This document shows positions 30,780 to 36,944 of a DNA stretch of 36,944 bases, piece after piece (position 1 is the stretch's first letter; each line of letters starts with the position of its first letter). The stretch spans positions 1-36,944 of the IMG/VR virus record IMGVR_UViG_3300041411_000156. One strand, written 5' to 3'. The translations under genes were made by a program, and so were the position numbers. A model generated the notes under the pieces. It had not been told where the DNA came from, did not search any database, and was given only the letters and a program-made list of their open reading frames with translations. This DNA comes from a virus.

Positions 30780-31445
30780 GTGAGCCAAGTTTCTGAGCGC
30801 ATACGCGCACGAATGGAAGAATTAAAACTGAGACATGCTGATCTAATGCGTGGTACAGGGGCTGGTAAAGCAACTATTTCAAGCTGGATCAAGGGAGCGG
30901 TAAACCCTAGTGCTACTTATATTGATTCATTAGCACAAGTATTAAAAACCACTCCAACATGGTTACTTACTGGTCAGGTGAATGACACAGCAAGCAACAT
31001 GGATAATAATGTTGATATTAATTCGATGGCATCAGTTATATACGCACCAGTTTTATCTTGGGTGCAGGCTGGGAATTGGACAGATATGGATGCAGTAAAT
31101 ATTCAAGAATGCGAAAAAATGCCACTTGTACCGGGTGCAGGTAAGCGAAGTTTTTATCTTGAAGTTAAGGGGTTAAGTAACGCGCCTTACTTTGAGGAAG
31201 GGGAAAAGATTTGTATTGACCCAGATTTCGCACTAGAAGATATCCAAACTGGAGAAATGGTTGTAGTTAGGTGTGGCAATGAGGCGACATTCAAAGCCTT
31301 AATATCTGAATCAAATGGATATTACCTAAAGCCCTTAAATCCGAATTGGAGTGAGCAAATTATTCCACTTAAAGAAGATTGTGTTTTAGTTGGCAAATAC
31401 GTTGGATCTTTTAAGCCAGCCAAGAAATTTAACTTTCTCACATAA
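30780..31445 (+). CDS. CI-type repressor with S24/LexA-like autocleavage domain
   Basis: A 221-aa lysogeny repressor. N-terminal helix-turn-helix (about residues 5-65, with MRGTGAGKATISSWIKGA as recognition region). After a polar linker the peptidase domain has the cleavage site Ala97-Gly98 in SWVQAGNW, the nucleophile Ser133 in VKGLSNAP (where most relatives have S-M) and the general base Lys172 in ATFKAL. RecA-stimulated self-cleavage on DNA damage would induce the prophage. Start is GTG with GAGGG upstream. It is divergent from cro and binds the operators between them and at pL. Confidence 0.9.
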   Translation: MSQVSERIRARMEELKLRHADLMRGTGAGKATISSWIKGAVNPSATYIDSLAQVLKTTPTWLLTGQVNDTASNMDNNVDINSMASVIYAPVLSWVQAGNWTDMDAVNIQECEKMPLVPGAGKRSFYLEVKGLSNAPYFEEGEKICIDPDFALEDIQTGEMVVVRCGNEATFKALISESNGYYLKPLNPNWSEQIIPLKEDCVLVGKYVGSFKPAKKFNFLT

Positions 31446-31463
31446 AAGAACATTTGAGAACAA

Positions 31464-31489
31464 AAGGCCCGTATATGGGCCTTTTTTTA
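31464..31489 (+). terminator. Intrinsic terminator after the cI-like gene
   Basis: Stem GGCCC/GGGCC with loop GTATAT and seven T. It isolates the repressor transcript from the pL operon. Confidence 0.88.
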
Positions 31490-31553
31490 TTACTAAATAT
31501 TTTTATAGTTCATATATTTAGACCAATGATGGAATATTTTTAAGAACAAAGTA

Positions 31554-31580
31554 TTGACTTATTTGTTCGTATATTAGAAC
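31554..31580 (+). promoter_or_regulatory. Early rightward promoter pL with operator O4
   Basis: TTGACT at 31554-31559 as -35, with the best -10 candidate TAGAAC at 31575-31580 (spacer 15, short). Operator GTTCGTATATTAGAAC fills 31565-31580 and is identical to O2. A weaker half-matching site, GTTCATATATTTAGAC, lies at 31508-31523. The promoter call depends mainly on the operator; the -10 is uncertain. Confidence 0.5.
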
Positions 31581-31597
31581 ATTAAAAACAACAAAAA

Positions 31598-31681
31598 GAC
31601 CGATGCAATTTTGTTGCTCAGTCATTTTGATGAAGATTTTTTATCTCAATTTCCTGTGAGTCTTGGCGGATATACAGGAAA
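31598..31681 (+). promoter_or_regulatory. Structured leader of the rightward operon
   Basis: Two hairpins in the 5' leader: one at 31598-31623 (GAC, GA, GCAA pairing with TTGC, TC, GTC around a TTTTG loop) and one at 31650-31681 (TTTCCTGT against ACAGGAAA, 16-base loop). The second ends 17 bases before the first start codon. A nut-type antitermination or translational control role is possible. Confidence 0.4.
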
Positions 31682-31698
31682 ACTAAGGTGCACATATT

Positions 31699-32145
31699 AT
31701 GAACCAAGCCATAAATCTTAGTCAACAAAAAGCTGACTTAAGCAAGTATAGAGACCTTGCTTTTGAAGTTTCTTGTCACTTAGACCAAATTTCAGCTTTT
31801 ATGCTTCAAGCCTCATGTATTGAAGAATATGAAGATGAAACTAAAGCCAGATGTACAGCTCAAGCAATCTCAAAAACCAGCTTAATAATTTTTAACAAGG
31901 CTTTATTGGCACTTGATGAAATGGAAGATTTATTCAAAAGCAAGGAACTGGTTGAGTTTAGAAACACTTTTACTTTTGTTGAGGGTGCCGTTTCTGCAAT
32001 TTCTGAAAGCAATATCACGTCAAAGCATCAGTGCAACTATTTCTCTGGTCTATTTCATGTCTTGAAAGAAATGGAAAAAGATATTAGTGAAGTCGACTTA
32101 GCTGCTGAGGAAGCTATCAAAAAGGAGCTCAACAATGCGAACTAG
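31699..32145 (+). CDS. Hypothetical protein, 148 aa
   Basis: First gene of the rightward operon, after AGGTGCACATATT. Helical, with several Cys residues (EVSCHLDQ, ASCIEEY, ARCTAQ, HQCNYF). The sequence TSLIIFNKALLALDEMEDLF and NYFSGLFHVLKEMEKDISEVD suggests a helical bundle. No family recognised; its place right after pL, as for lambda N and recombination genes, makes it an early function. Confidence 0.65.
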   Translation: MNQAINLSQQKADLSKYRDLAFEVSCHLDQISAFMLQASCIEEYEDETKARCTAQAISKTSLIIFNKALLALDEMEDLFKSKELVEFRNTFTFVEGAVSAISESNITSKHQCNYFSGLFHVLKEMEKDISEVDLAAEEAIKKELNNAN

Positions 32146-32551
32146 CCTACAACTTTTTCCAGAAGTAAAAACTGCAACTATTGAGACATTGATTGTAGCT
32201 CACACAGAAGCACACAACGGATTTGCAGACATTAATGCCCTGCTCTTAGCGATTGAACTAAGTCTTGTTGAGAAGTTAAAGGACCATGATTTAAGTAAAT
32301 TGTCTTTTGATAAAACCTTCCGACTGATTGAGATAGCGAAGTCTAATGCGGAAATTTCTCAAGATTTTCACAACGGCGCATTATCTGAAATCACTGGAGC
32401 TCAACATCAGTTTGATGAGCTGAAAAATTCGATTGCTCATTTAGATTTAGACCAGGATGCACCAAAAGTAAATCCGAACCACTTCGCTCCTGCAAATGCA
32501 GCTATCACAAAGACTCTAACGGAAGGATTTAGACATGACAAGCGGCGTTAA
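32135..32551 (+). CDS. Hypothetical protein, 138 aa
   Basis: Starts MRTSLQLFPEVKTATIETLI with AAGGAGCTCAACA upstream and overlaps the previous gene by 11 bp. The sequence is helical (LLAIELSLVEKLKDHDL; DKTFRLIEIAKSNAEIS) with a His-rich interior. It shares length and helical style with the first gene but no clear repeat. No family recognised. Confidence 0.65.
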   Translation: MRTSLQLFPEVKTATIETLIVAHTEAHNGFADINALLLAIELSLVEKLKDHDLSKLSFDKTFRLIEIAKSNAEISQDFHNGALSEITGAQHQFDELKNSIAHLDLDQDAPKVNPNHFAPANAAITKTLTEGFRHDKRR

Positions 32552-32771
32552 ATACGCCGACCTCTCCAAAGAGGTTATTTTTGAGGCGTTCTTATTATGG
32601 CTTACAAAGATTGGGTATCGCGGAATTATTAGACCTTGTGGTCGCATGGAGTTTTATTGCGCCACGGTCAGCAAGCTTTTTCCTAGAAACGTGCACATCA
32701 CGTATGACAGGAAAATGAATAAAGCAGCTACCCAGCTTTTTAAAGAATTTGAAAAACACTTAAGGGCTTGA
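32535..32771 (+). CDS. Hypothetical basic protein, 78 aa
   Basis: A basic alpha/beta protein: helix EVIFEAFLLWLTKIGYRGIIR, then GRMEFYCATVSKLFPRNVHITYDRKMNKAATQLFKEFEKHL (landmarks only). Its size and charge would suit DNA binding. AAGGATTTAGAC precedes the ATG and it overlaps the previous gene by 17 bp. No family recognised. Confidence 0.62.
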   Translation: MTSGVKYADLSKEVIFEAFLLWLTKIGYRGIIRPCGRMEFYCATVSKLFPRNVHITYDRKMNKAATQLFKEFEKHLRA

Positions 32772-32773
32772 TC

Positions 32774-33322
32774 ATGAAATTTAAAAAACAAGTGAAGCTT
32801 TCATATAAACACCTTCAGGCGACAAGCTTATTTGCTGCAAGCATGGATGTACGTTTCTACTTAATGGGCGTTTTAGTCAAAGATGGAATGATTGCCGCCA
32901 CCAATGGACATTGCGCTCTTATCTGCGAAGCCCCAGAAGTGAAAAATATGGAAATCATTATCCCTATTGCAACCGTTAAGGCTTTTATTCGTAAAGTTGG
33001 GAACCACCCAAAAGTTAAGACTGTAACGTTAAGCCAAATCGATAAGGAGTTTTGGTTGCTGGATTATGAGAATGGAATGTTTGAATTCTTTCGTCCAGTA
33101 GAGGGTAAATTCCCAGATATTAGCCGTGTCGATATTCCAAAACCTACTGAGCCGCCTAAAGAGTTTGTTCAGTGGAATTTAGAGTATGTGGGCCAATTCA
33201 TGAAGTGCTCAAAAATTCTTAATTGCCTCTACCCTCGCTTTTATCCATCTGGTGCTACTACTTCAACTTATGTTGAGTTTGTGGACGGCGTACACGGCTT
33301 ATTGATGCCATTAAGAGTTTAG
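32774..33322 (+). CDS. Sliding-clamp (DnaN)-like phage protein
   Basis: A 182-aa protein that resembles part of the bacterial beta clamp. Seen: VLVKDGMIAATNGHCALI, parallel to the I-x-ATDGHRLA strand of DnaN; VEGKFPDISRVDIP, parallel to the G-x-FPDY-x-x-VIP segment; and the C-terminus HGLLMPLRV, parallel to the YVVMPMRL end of DnaN. The length corresponds to about one and a half clamp domains, so a ring would need more subunits or it may instead interfere with the host clamp. Start is the ATG at 32774 with AAGGG seven bases upstream; a TTG two codons earlier is the alternative. Assignment comes from motif likeness only. Confidence 0.6.
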   Translation: MKFKKQVKLSYKHLQATSLFAASMDVRFYLMGVLVKDGMIAATNGHCALICEAPEVKNMEIIIPIATVKAFIRKVGNHPKVKTVTLSQIDKEFWLLDYENGMFEFFRPVEGKFPDISRVDIPKPTEPPKEFVQWNLEYVGQFMKCSKILNCLYPRFYPSGATTSTYVEFVDGVHGLLMPLRV

Positions 33323-33332
33323 GAGCTGCAAG

Positions 33333-33401
33333 ATGAAAGAAGCATTTTTCGGAACAACTATATTGTGCCTTTTAGCCCTTTTGGTTGTGGTTTTCTGGTG
33401 A
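33333..33401 (+). CDS. Membrane micropeptide, 22 aa
   Basis: A short open frame with a strong ribosome site GGAG seven bases before ATG. The peptide is KEAFFGTT followed by ILCLLALLVVVFW, one short transmembrane helix. It lies 10 bp after the clamp-like gene and 8 bp before the next gene, filling the gap exactly. Peptides like this can modulate membrane enzymes; no function can be assigned. Confidence 0.5.
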   Translation: MKEAFFGTTILCLLALLVVVFW

Positions 33402-33409
33402 GGTGACAA

Positions 33410-34069
33410 GTGAAAGATAAATTTTACTTAGCTTGTTTTCGTGACAATGTGGGCTCAAACGTAAGTTTTCATTGTATCGATGGCAAAGGGTATTCAACCA
33501 ACATTGATAAAGCTCATGTCTATTCACGTGAAGAAGCACAAAAAGAATGGGATACGGGTCGTGAATATGATCAACCCATCTCAGCAGAACATGTTGATAA
33601 ATTGGCAGTATGGAAGGTTGATTGTCAGTACATACCCACAGAGACGCAATGCATCAATGATAATGAAATGTATGTTGCATATCAGGAAAACAAGTGGGAT
33701 GGAAACGATGTTTACTGGCTGACCATGTATTGGCTGCCACTAACTAACTTTAAACGCGCCTACATAATGAATTTTGAATTAGCTAAATCTTTTTTAAAAT
33801 CAACTGAATCAAGCGGCTTTGTGGTAATTCCATACAGACTGGCGGATGAAGTAAAACGCCGTACTTTTGATTTTAAAATGTTTAAGCCTAGATCGATGGT
33901 TCAAGGTGCTGGGCTAAGAATGCCAGAGCGATTAAAAAGAACTAGGCGAAAAGTTGAAAATCCACAATCACGTTTTAATTGTCCACACTGTGGAAAGATC
34001 GTTTGGCAATACAATCCTTATGAGTTTGATCATTGCCCCCATTGTGGTCAGGTAGGAGCAAAACAATGA
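33410..34069 (+). CDS. Hypothetical protein with C-terminal zinc ribbon, 219 aa
   Basis: Starts at a GTG with GAGGTGACAA upstream. The N-terminal 75 residues (KFYLACFRDNVGSNVSFHC, YSREEAQKEW) look like a small phage-specific domain; the middle is aromatic-rich; the C-terminal 30 residues form a zinc ribbon, FNCPHCGKIVWQYNP...HCPHCG, with two CPHC knuckles. Probably binds nucleic acid. Ends in ATGA overlap with the next gene. Confidence 0.65.
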   Translation: MKDKFYLACFRDNVGSNVSFHCIDGKGYSTNIDKAHVYSREEAQKEWDTGREYDQPISAEHVDKLAVWKVDCQYIPTETQCINDNEMYVAYQENKWDGNDVYWLTMYWLPLTNFKRAYIMNFELAKSFLKSTESSGFVVIPYRLADEVKRRTFDFKMFKPRSMVQGAGLRMPERLKRTRRKVENPQSRFNCPHCGKIVWQYNPYEFDHCPHCGQVGAKQ

Positions 34070-34473
34070 TTGACTCAAATGAAGAAAGAAAAGCTTACGA
34101 ATCTAAGTTCCCTAAAGCTCATTGGATCGAATGGAACGAAAAAGCTAATCGGTATTACTGCCCTTATGCAGCATGCACAGCAGCAGATACTTATTCAATG
34201 ATGCATAAGGCTTGGATTGAAAGAGCTAAATTACAATCTTTACCTGCTGGTCTTAAGGTTGTTCCAGCAGAACTAGACGATGACACGGCAGCAAAAATGG
34301 CAGAGTTAGAATTTAAACATCATGAGTTCCTTTTTAATCTTGAGTTTAGAAACTCAGCCGAAGCCGAAAAGGAAGAATTTAAATTGAGATGGTTACGTCA
34401 AAAGGCAAATGATATTCAAAAGGCTTATAAGAACTTTGTGGGCTATGCAAGTGGATTGGGAGTAGCGCAATGA
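34066..34473 (+). CDS. Hypothetical protein, 135 aa
   Basis: Start at the ATG overlapping the upstream stop as ATGA, with GGAGCAAAACA before it; an earlier ATG lacks a site. The first half, MIDSNEERKAYESKFPKAHWIEWNEKANRYY and AADTYSMMHKAWIERAKLQ, resembles the small modules often paired with DUF551 proteins in phages, as in the next gene. The second half is helical and charged. No proven function. Confidence 0.65.
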   Translation: MIDSNEERKAYESKFPKAHWIEWNEKANRYYCPYAACTAADTYSMMHKAWIERAKLQSLPAGLKVVPAELDDDTAAKMAELEFKHHEFLFNLEFRNSAEAEKEEFKLRWLRQKANDIQKAYKNFVGYASGLGVAQ

Positions 34474-34976
34474 TTTTAGGTCGTGATTTCTTTGAAGAAA
34501 ATTTCAAAAAAACAGAAATTTTTAAACGTGAACTTTCGATTCGAAATTCGGATATTCTTGTTTTTAGTGAAACCATGAGTGGTTATTTTAATATCGTGAC
34601 AAATGAGGCTTGGTTGCTCTGGAACAAAGAAATGCAAGCTCATGCTGACTGGTACAAGAATGAAGACCCATTGTCATTTGAATGGGCAAAGTCTGGTTTT
34701 CCTGATTTTGAAGCAGATTTTTATACAAGTGCAAAATCTTGGGCAGCAGCCAAAAAAAATGCTGGACCGACTTGGATTAGCATCAATGAGGATGAGCCAC
34801 CATTAGATACATCGGTTCTTATTTGCTGGTCTGATTCTCCAGAAGTTCAACCCGAAATCGACCACATGACATGCGATGAATCTTTAAATCATGTTTGGGC
34901 AAATTTTGACAGGGATCCACCAACACATTGGATGCATTTTCATAAAGTGCCAAGCGAATCGGGAGCTGAGGGATGA
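34470..34976 (+). CDS. DUF551-domain protein, 168 aa
   Basis: The C-terminal 75 residues match DUF551: WISINEDEPPLDTSVLICW ... NFDRDPPTHWMHFHKVP, with the closing PTHWM that marks the family. The N-terminal part has NEAWLLWNKEMQAHADW, another phage motif of the W-x-AW type found with such proteins. GGGAGTAGCGCA precedes the ATG, in ATGA overlap. DUF551 proteins are widespread in phages and have no known activity. Confidence 0.75.
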   Translation: MILGRDFFEENFKKTEIFKRELSIRNSDILVFSETMSGYFNIVTNEAWLLWNKEMQAHADWYKNEDPLSFEWAKSGFPDFEADFYTSAKSWAAAKKNAGPTWISINEDEPPLDTSVLICWSDSPEVQPEIDHMTCDESLNHVWANFDRDPPTHWMHFHKVPSESGAEG

Positions 34977-35155
34977 GTGATTATTTAGTTAAATGTTGCC
35001 GCTGCCGAAACAAGCACCTTGAAAGTGAGCGAAAAAAGAAACCAACAAAAGAATGGGGAATTTTGGTTCAAAAATTAGTGTGTCCGCGTTGTGAATGCGA
35101 ATCATATTTTGAACTAGAAGAAATTAAAAAAGCAGAAAATCAGGAGGGATTATGA
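34973..35155 (+). CDS. Small zinc-ribbon protein, 60 aa
   Basis: MSDYLVKCCRCRNKHLESER and VCPRCECESYFELEEI give two Cys knuckles (CCRC, CPRC) of a treble-clef or ribbon fold. ATGA overlaps join it to both neighbours. Such short zinc proteins in phage early operons often bind nucleic acid or host polymerase; nothing specific is visible here. Confidence 0.65.
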   Translation: MSDYLVKCCRCRNKHLESERKKKPTKEWGILVQKLVCPRCECESYFELEEIKKAENQEGL

Positions 35156-35403
35156 CAGAAGTTAAGTTTGTTTCTATGCCCGCCTCTGAATTGGCTCAGG
35201 TCATTGAAAAGGCTTGCGAGAATGCAGTAGCTAAAGTGTTAGCAGCACAAGATGATGAGCTGCTAACAATTAAAGATATCTGTAAAAGAATACCCGGTTT
35301 GTCATACCACACATTTGTTAAGCTTCGTAAAAAGCATAATATGGTTGATGTCAATGGCAGATATTCATTTAAGGCTGTGAAAGCCGTGCTGCAATCTCAC
35401 TAG
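35152..35403 (+). CDS. Excisionase-like HTH protein
   Basis: An 83-aa protein with a helical N-terminus (PASELAQVIEKACENAVAKVLAA) and a winged helix-turn-helix of the HTH_17/Xis type: ELLTIKDICKRIPGLSYHTFVKLRKK, then GRYSFKAVKAVL. Its place as the last early gene, convergent with the integrase and sharing 35 bp at the 3' ends, fits an excisionase that directs Int to prophage excision. GGAGGGATT precedes the ATG. Confidence 0.65.
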   Translation: MTEVKFVSMPASELAQVIEKACENAVAKVLAAQDDELLTIKDICKRIPGLSYHTFVKLRKKHNMVDVNGRYSFKAVKAVLQSH

Positions 35404-36328
35404 AAGTCGGATTGTAGTAAATCATTGCCCGCTTTGGATCTACCCAACCAAACATTTTACATAGATCCAAAAGCGGGAGTTTTTGAGCAATTCTTGTTGC
35501 CGCTGTATGACGGGTATCATGAAAAGTAAAATCAAATAATTCAGCCTTAATCCTAGCTTTCATAAAATCCTGACTTGCATTTTTAGCACTATAAGAAAAT
35601 ACCTTTTTAGCATCATACCCTATGCGCTGTCGTATAATTTCACATGCAACTAAGGAGCACGGCACCTCCCTAGCTCTACCATTCTTAGTTTCTTTTAAAT
35701 ATACAAAGCTCTTGTCGAGTTTTACTCTATCCCACTCTAATTCACATATCTCTGAAAGACGCATTCCTGTTTCTAAAGCTAAAAAGAATATGCTCTTTAA
35801 TTCATCATTTAGGAATGGGATTAATATTTCAATTTCTTCATCTGAAATTATTTTTTCCCGATGTGGATTAGCCGAAGGCAGTACAACCCCTTTCATAGGT
35901 GTTTCATTGAGATAAAGCTTCGTATTAATCGTCCACGAAAAAAATGCACCTAAGACCTGCAATTCCCGCCTTACGGTAGAAGATGAGACATTCTCTAATC
36001 GATATTCACGCCACTCAACCAACAACGCCTTGTCTACATCTAGAAGAGGGATTTCAGAGTTCATGTGCTCTATCAGATAGTTGATTCGATTAAATTCCCT
36101 TGCAGCACCCTTTTTCTTTGATGAGACAGAATCCCTGTACTCAAGAAATGCATCTTTAAATACAATATGTTCAAACTTTCCTCTTTTCTCATTTTTTAGT
36201 TTTAGCTCTAAAGCATCTGCCCAAATTTTAGCCTCCTTCTTTGTATCGAAGGTCTCGCTTTTTGCTGGGTGTGGTTTGATTCTAACAGTTGCTGTTATTC
36301 TGCCATTACGCTTTTGATATGTTGCCAT
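35369..36328 (-). CDS. int: Integrase, tyrosine recombinase
   Basis: A 319-aa phage integrase. N-terminal arm-binding region (ATVRIKPHPAKSETFDTKKEAKIWA), SAM-like core-binding domain (about 52-140), catalytic domain with Arg190 in ETGMRLSEICELEW, Lys215 in ETKNGR, His270 and Arg273 in FHDTRHTAATRI, Trp295 in FGWVDPK and nucleophile Tyr304 in AMIYYNP. All catalytic residues are present. It recombines attP with attB and, with an Xis, excises the prophage. The ATG is 10 bp from the attR repeat, has no clear ribosome site, and its likely promoter spans the attachment site. Confidence 0.93.
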   Translation of the reverse strand: MATYQKRNGRITATVRIKPHPAKSETFDTKKEAKIWADALELKLKNEKRGKFEHIVFKDAFLEYRDSVSSKKKGAAREFNRINYLIEHMNSEIPLLDVDKALLVEWREYRLENVSSSTVRRELQVLGAFFSWTINTKLYLNETPMKGVVLPSANPHREKIISDEEIEILIPFLNDELKSIFFLALETGMRLSEICELEWDRVKLDKSFVYLKETKNGRAREVPCSLVACEIIRQRIGYDAKKVFSYSAKNASQDFMKARIKAELFDFTFHDTRHTAATRIAQKLPLLDLCKMFGWVDPKRAMIYYNPTSSEIAARLSQP

Positions 36329-36338
36329 GAACTAAAAC

Positions 36339-36370
36339 TTGCTGCACTTTTGTTGCACTCGATTTTAAAT
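36339..36370. repeat. attR: attR core, right copy of 32-bp direct repeat
   Basis: Matches 639-670 at 30 of 32 positions. It lies directly upstream of int and marks the right end of the prophage; bases from 36371 on are host. Confidence 0.8.
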
Positions 36371-36391
36371 CTTATTAAATAGATGATGCAA
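36362..36391 (-). promoter_or_regulatory. Possible int promoter spanning attR
   Basis: On the minus strand, TTGCAT (36386-36391, host DNA), 18-bp spacer, TAAAAT (36362-36367, inside the repeat, five of six). In the excised circle the -35 would instead be CTAACA (686-691) at the same 18-bp spacing. Weak match; inference from position. Confidence 0.35.
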
Positions 36392-36462
36392 TACAATTAA
36401 AAATAATATCATAAGTTGTTGTTTTAAATATCAATACCAATTAACACGATATGAATGAATTA

Positions 36463-36493
36463 ATAAAAAAGGCGCTAAAAGCGCCTTTTTTAT
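36463..36493. terminator. Bidirectional terminator after the LysM gene
   Basis: AAGGCGCTAAAAGCGCCTT at 36469-36487 flanked by A and T runs on both sides, so it ends the leftward LysM transcript and any rightward RNA. Same 19-mer as the thiD-side hairpin at 587-605. Confidence 0.85.
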
Positions 36494-36502
36494 TACCCTC
36501 AA

Positions 36503-36944
36503 TTATTGAGGAATACGTAAAACCTGTCCTGGGAAGATTTCATCTGGATCTTTAAGCATTGGTTTGTTTGCTTCAAAGATTTTTGGATACTGATTTGCAT
36601 CACCGTAAAATTCTTTCGCAATTTTTGAAAGGTTATCACCAGATTTTACTGTGTAGAATTTACTTTCTGGTTCAGGAGTTGCAACGGTCATTTGATCATC
36701 TACCTGTGCAACATGATCAATATTCCCAACAATAAGAATAATTTTCTCTTTATCCGCTTGGCTTTTTACCTGTCCTTTAATGATTGCGGTATCAGTTGCA
36801 CCGTTATACGTTACAGATAAACCCTCTACCCCTAGACCTAAACTTTTAATTAATCCTAATAATTTATTTGCGATTTCTTGTGCAGAAGGTTCTGCTGGTG
36901 TTGCCGGAGCTGGTTGTGGTTCTGCTGGTGCGGTATTTTTCTTA
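36503..36944 (-). CDS. BON-LysM protein, Kbp/YgaU-like, N-terminus outside window
   Basis: Host gene cut by the right edge; the frame is open to the last full codon. Upstream part: Ala/Pro/Glu-rich linker ([15 protein letters not shown]), BON domain (about 110 to 40 residues before the Lys[20 protein letters not shown] ... [18 protein letters not shown], landmarks), then a LysM domain [20 protein letters not shown] ... [25 protein letters not shown]. The [21 protein letters not shown] ending is diagnostic for the E. coli potassium-binding protein Kbp (YgaU) group. The Pro-rich linker is longer than in E. coli Kbp. Which host paralogue it is cannot be decided. Confidence 0.88.
   Translation of the reverse strand, partial: KKNTAPAEPQPAPATPAEPSAQEIANKLLGLIKSLGLGVEGLSVTYNGATDTAIIKGQVKSQADKEKIILIVGNIDHVAQVDDQMTVATPEPESKFYTVKSGDNLSKIAKEFYGDANQYPKIFEANKPMLKDPDEIFPGQVLRIPQ

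Overview
The window is a complete-looking, roughly 35.7 kb temperate siphovirus prophage in an AT-rich gammaproteobacterial chromosome. Host genes remain only at the edges: the 3' part of thiD (HMP/HMP-P kinase) on the left and the C-terminal part of a BON-LysM protein (Kbp/YgaU type) on the right. The gene families, low GC and this pair of flanking genes suggest Acinetobacter (A. baumannii group); that is recalled from knowledge, not searched. The prophage is bounded by an imperfect 32-bp direct repeat (639-670 and 36339-36370) in the spacer between thiD and the LysM gene, so no host gene is interrupted. I see no tRNA, rRNA, insertion sequence or CRISPR array, and no stretch over 300 bases without a gene.

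Layout from right to left. The integrase (35369-36328, minus) lies 10 bp inside attR and converges with an Xis-like HTH gene that ends a rightward operon (31699-35403). That operon holds mostly unknown small proteins, a sliding-clamp-like protein, DUF551 and zinc-ribbon proteins, and a 22-residue membrane peptide. The immunity region (30466-31585) has a Cro-like gene (minus), a CI/LexA-type repressor (plus), and operators of the form GTTC-N8/9-GAAC over pR, pRM and pL. Everything further left is on the minus strand: a replication initiator with iteron-like repeats inside it, DnaB helicase, a tightly overlapping accessory module (3-TM protein, 58-aa protein, PP-loop/PAPS-reductase-like enzyme, Cys-containing protein, lipoprotein, VRR-NUC nuclease), and a Q-type antiterminator.

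Below Q lies the late region: Lar-like, HNH-fold and NinB-like proteins, an HNH endonuclease beside the terminase, a candidate cos/TerS-binding region, small and large terminase, HK97-type portal, protease and capsid, connectors, and a lambda-like long non-contractile tail (tube, G/GT chaperones with a -1 slippery heptamer, tape measure with an M15-like peptidase motif, M/L/K/J-like tip proteins, a receptor-binding fiber with an SGNH hydrolase). Holin, SAR-type lysozyme, a DUF6527 protein and Rz/Rz1 spanins follow. Eight intrinsic terminators inside this leftward late transcript fit processive antitermination by Q.

The most unusual points are the PP-loop accessory module, the clamp-like protein, a stand-alone copy of a tape-measure C-terminal motif in an unrelated small gene, an integrase promoter that appears to change its -35 element on integration, and phased repeats that could mark cos and the origin. 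No structural or replication gene looks broken, so the prophage could be inducible; this is inference only.
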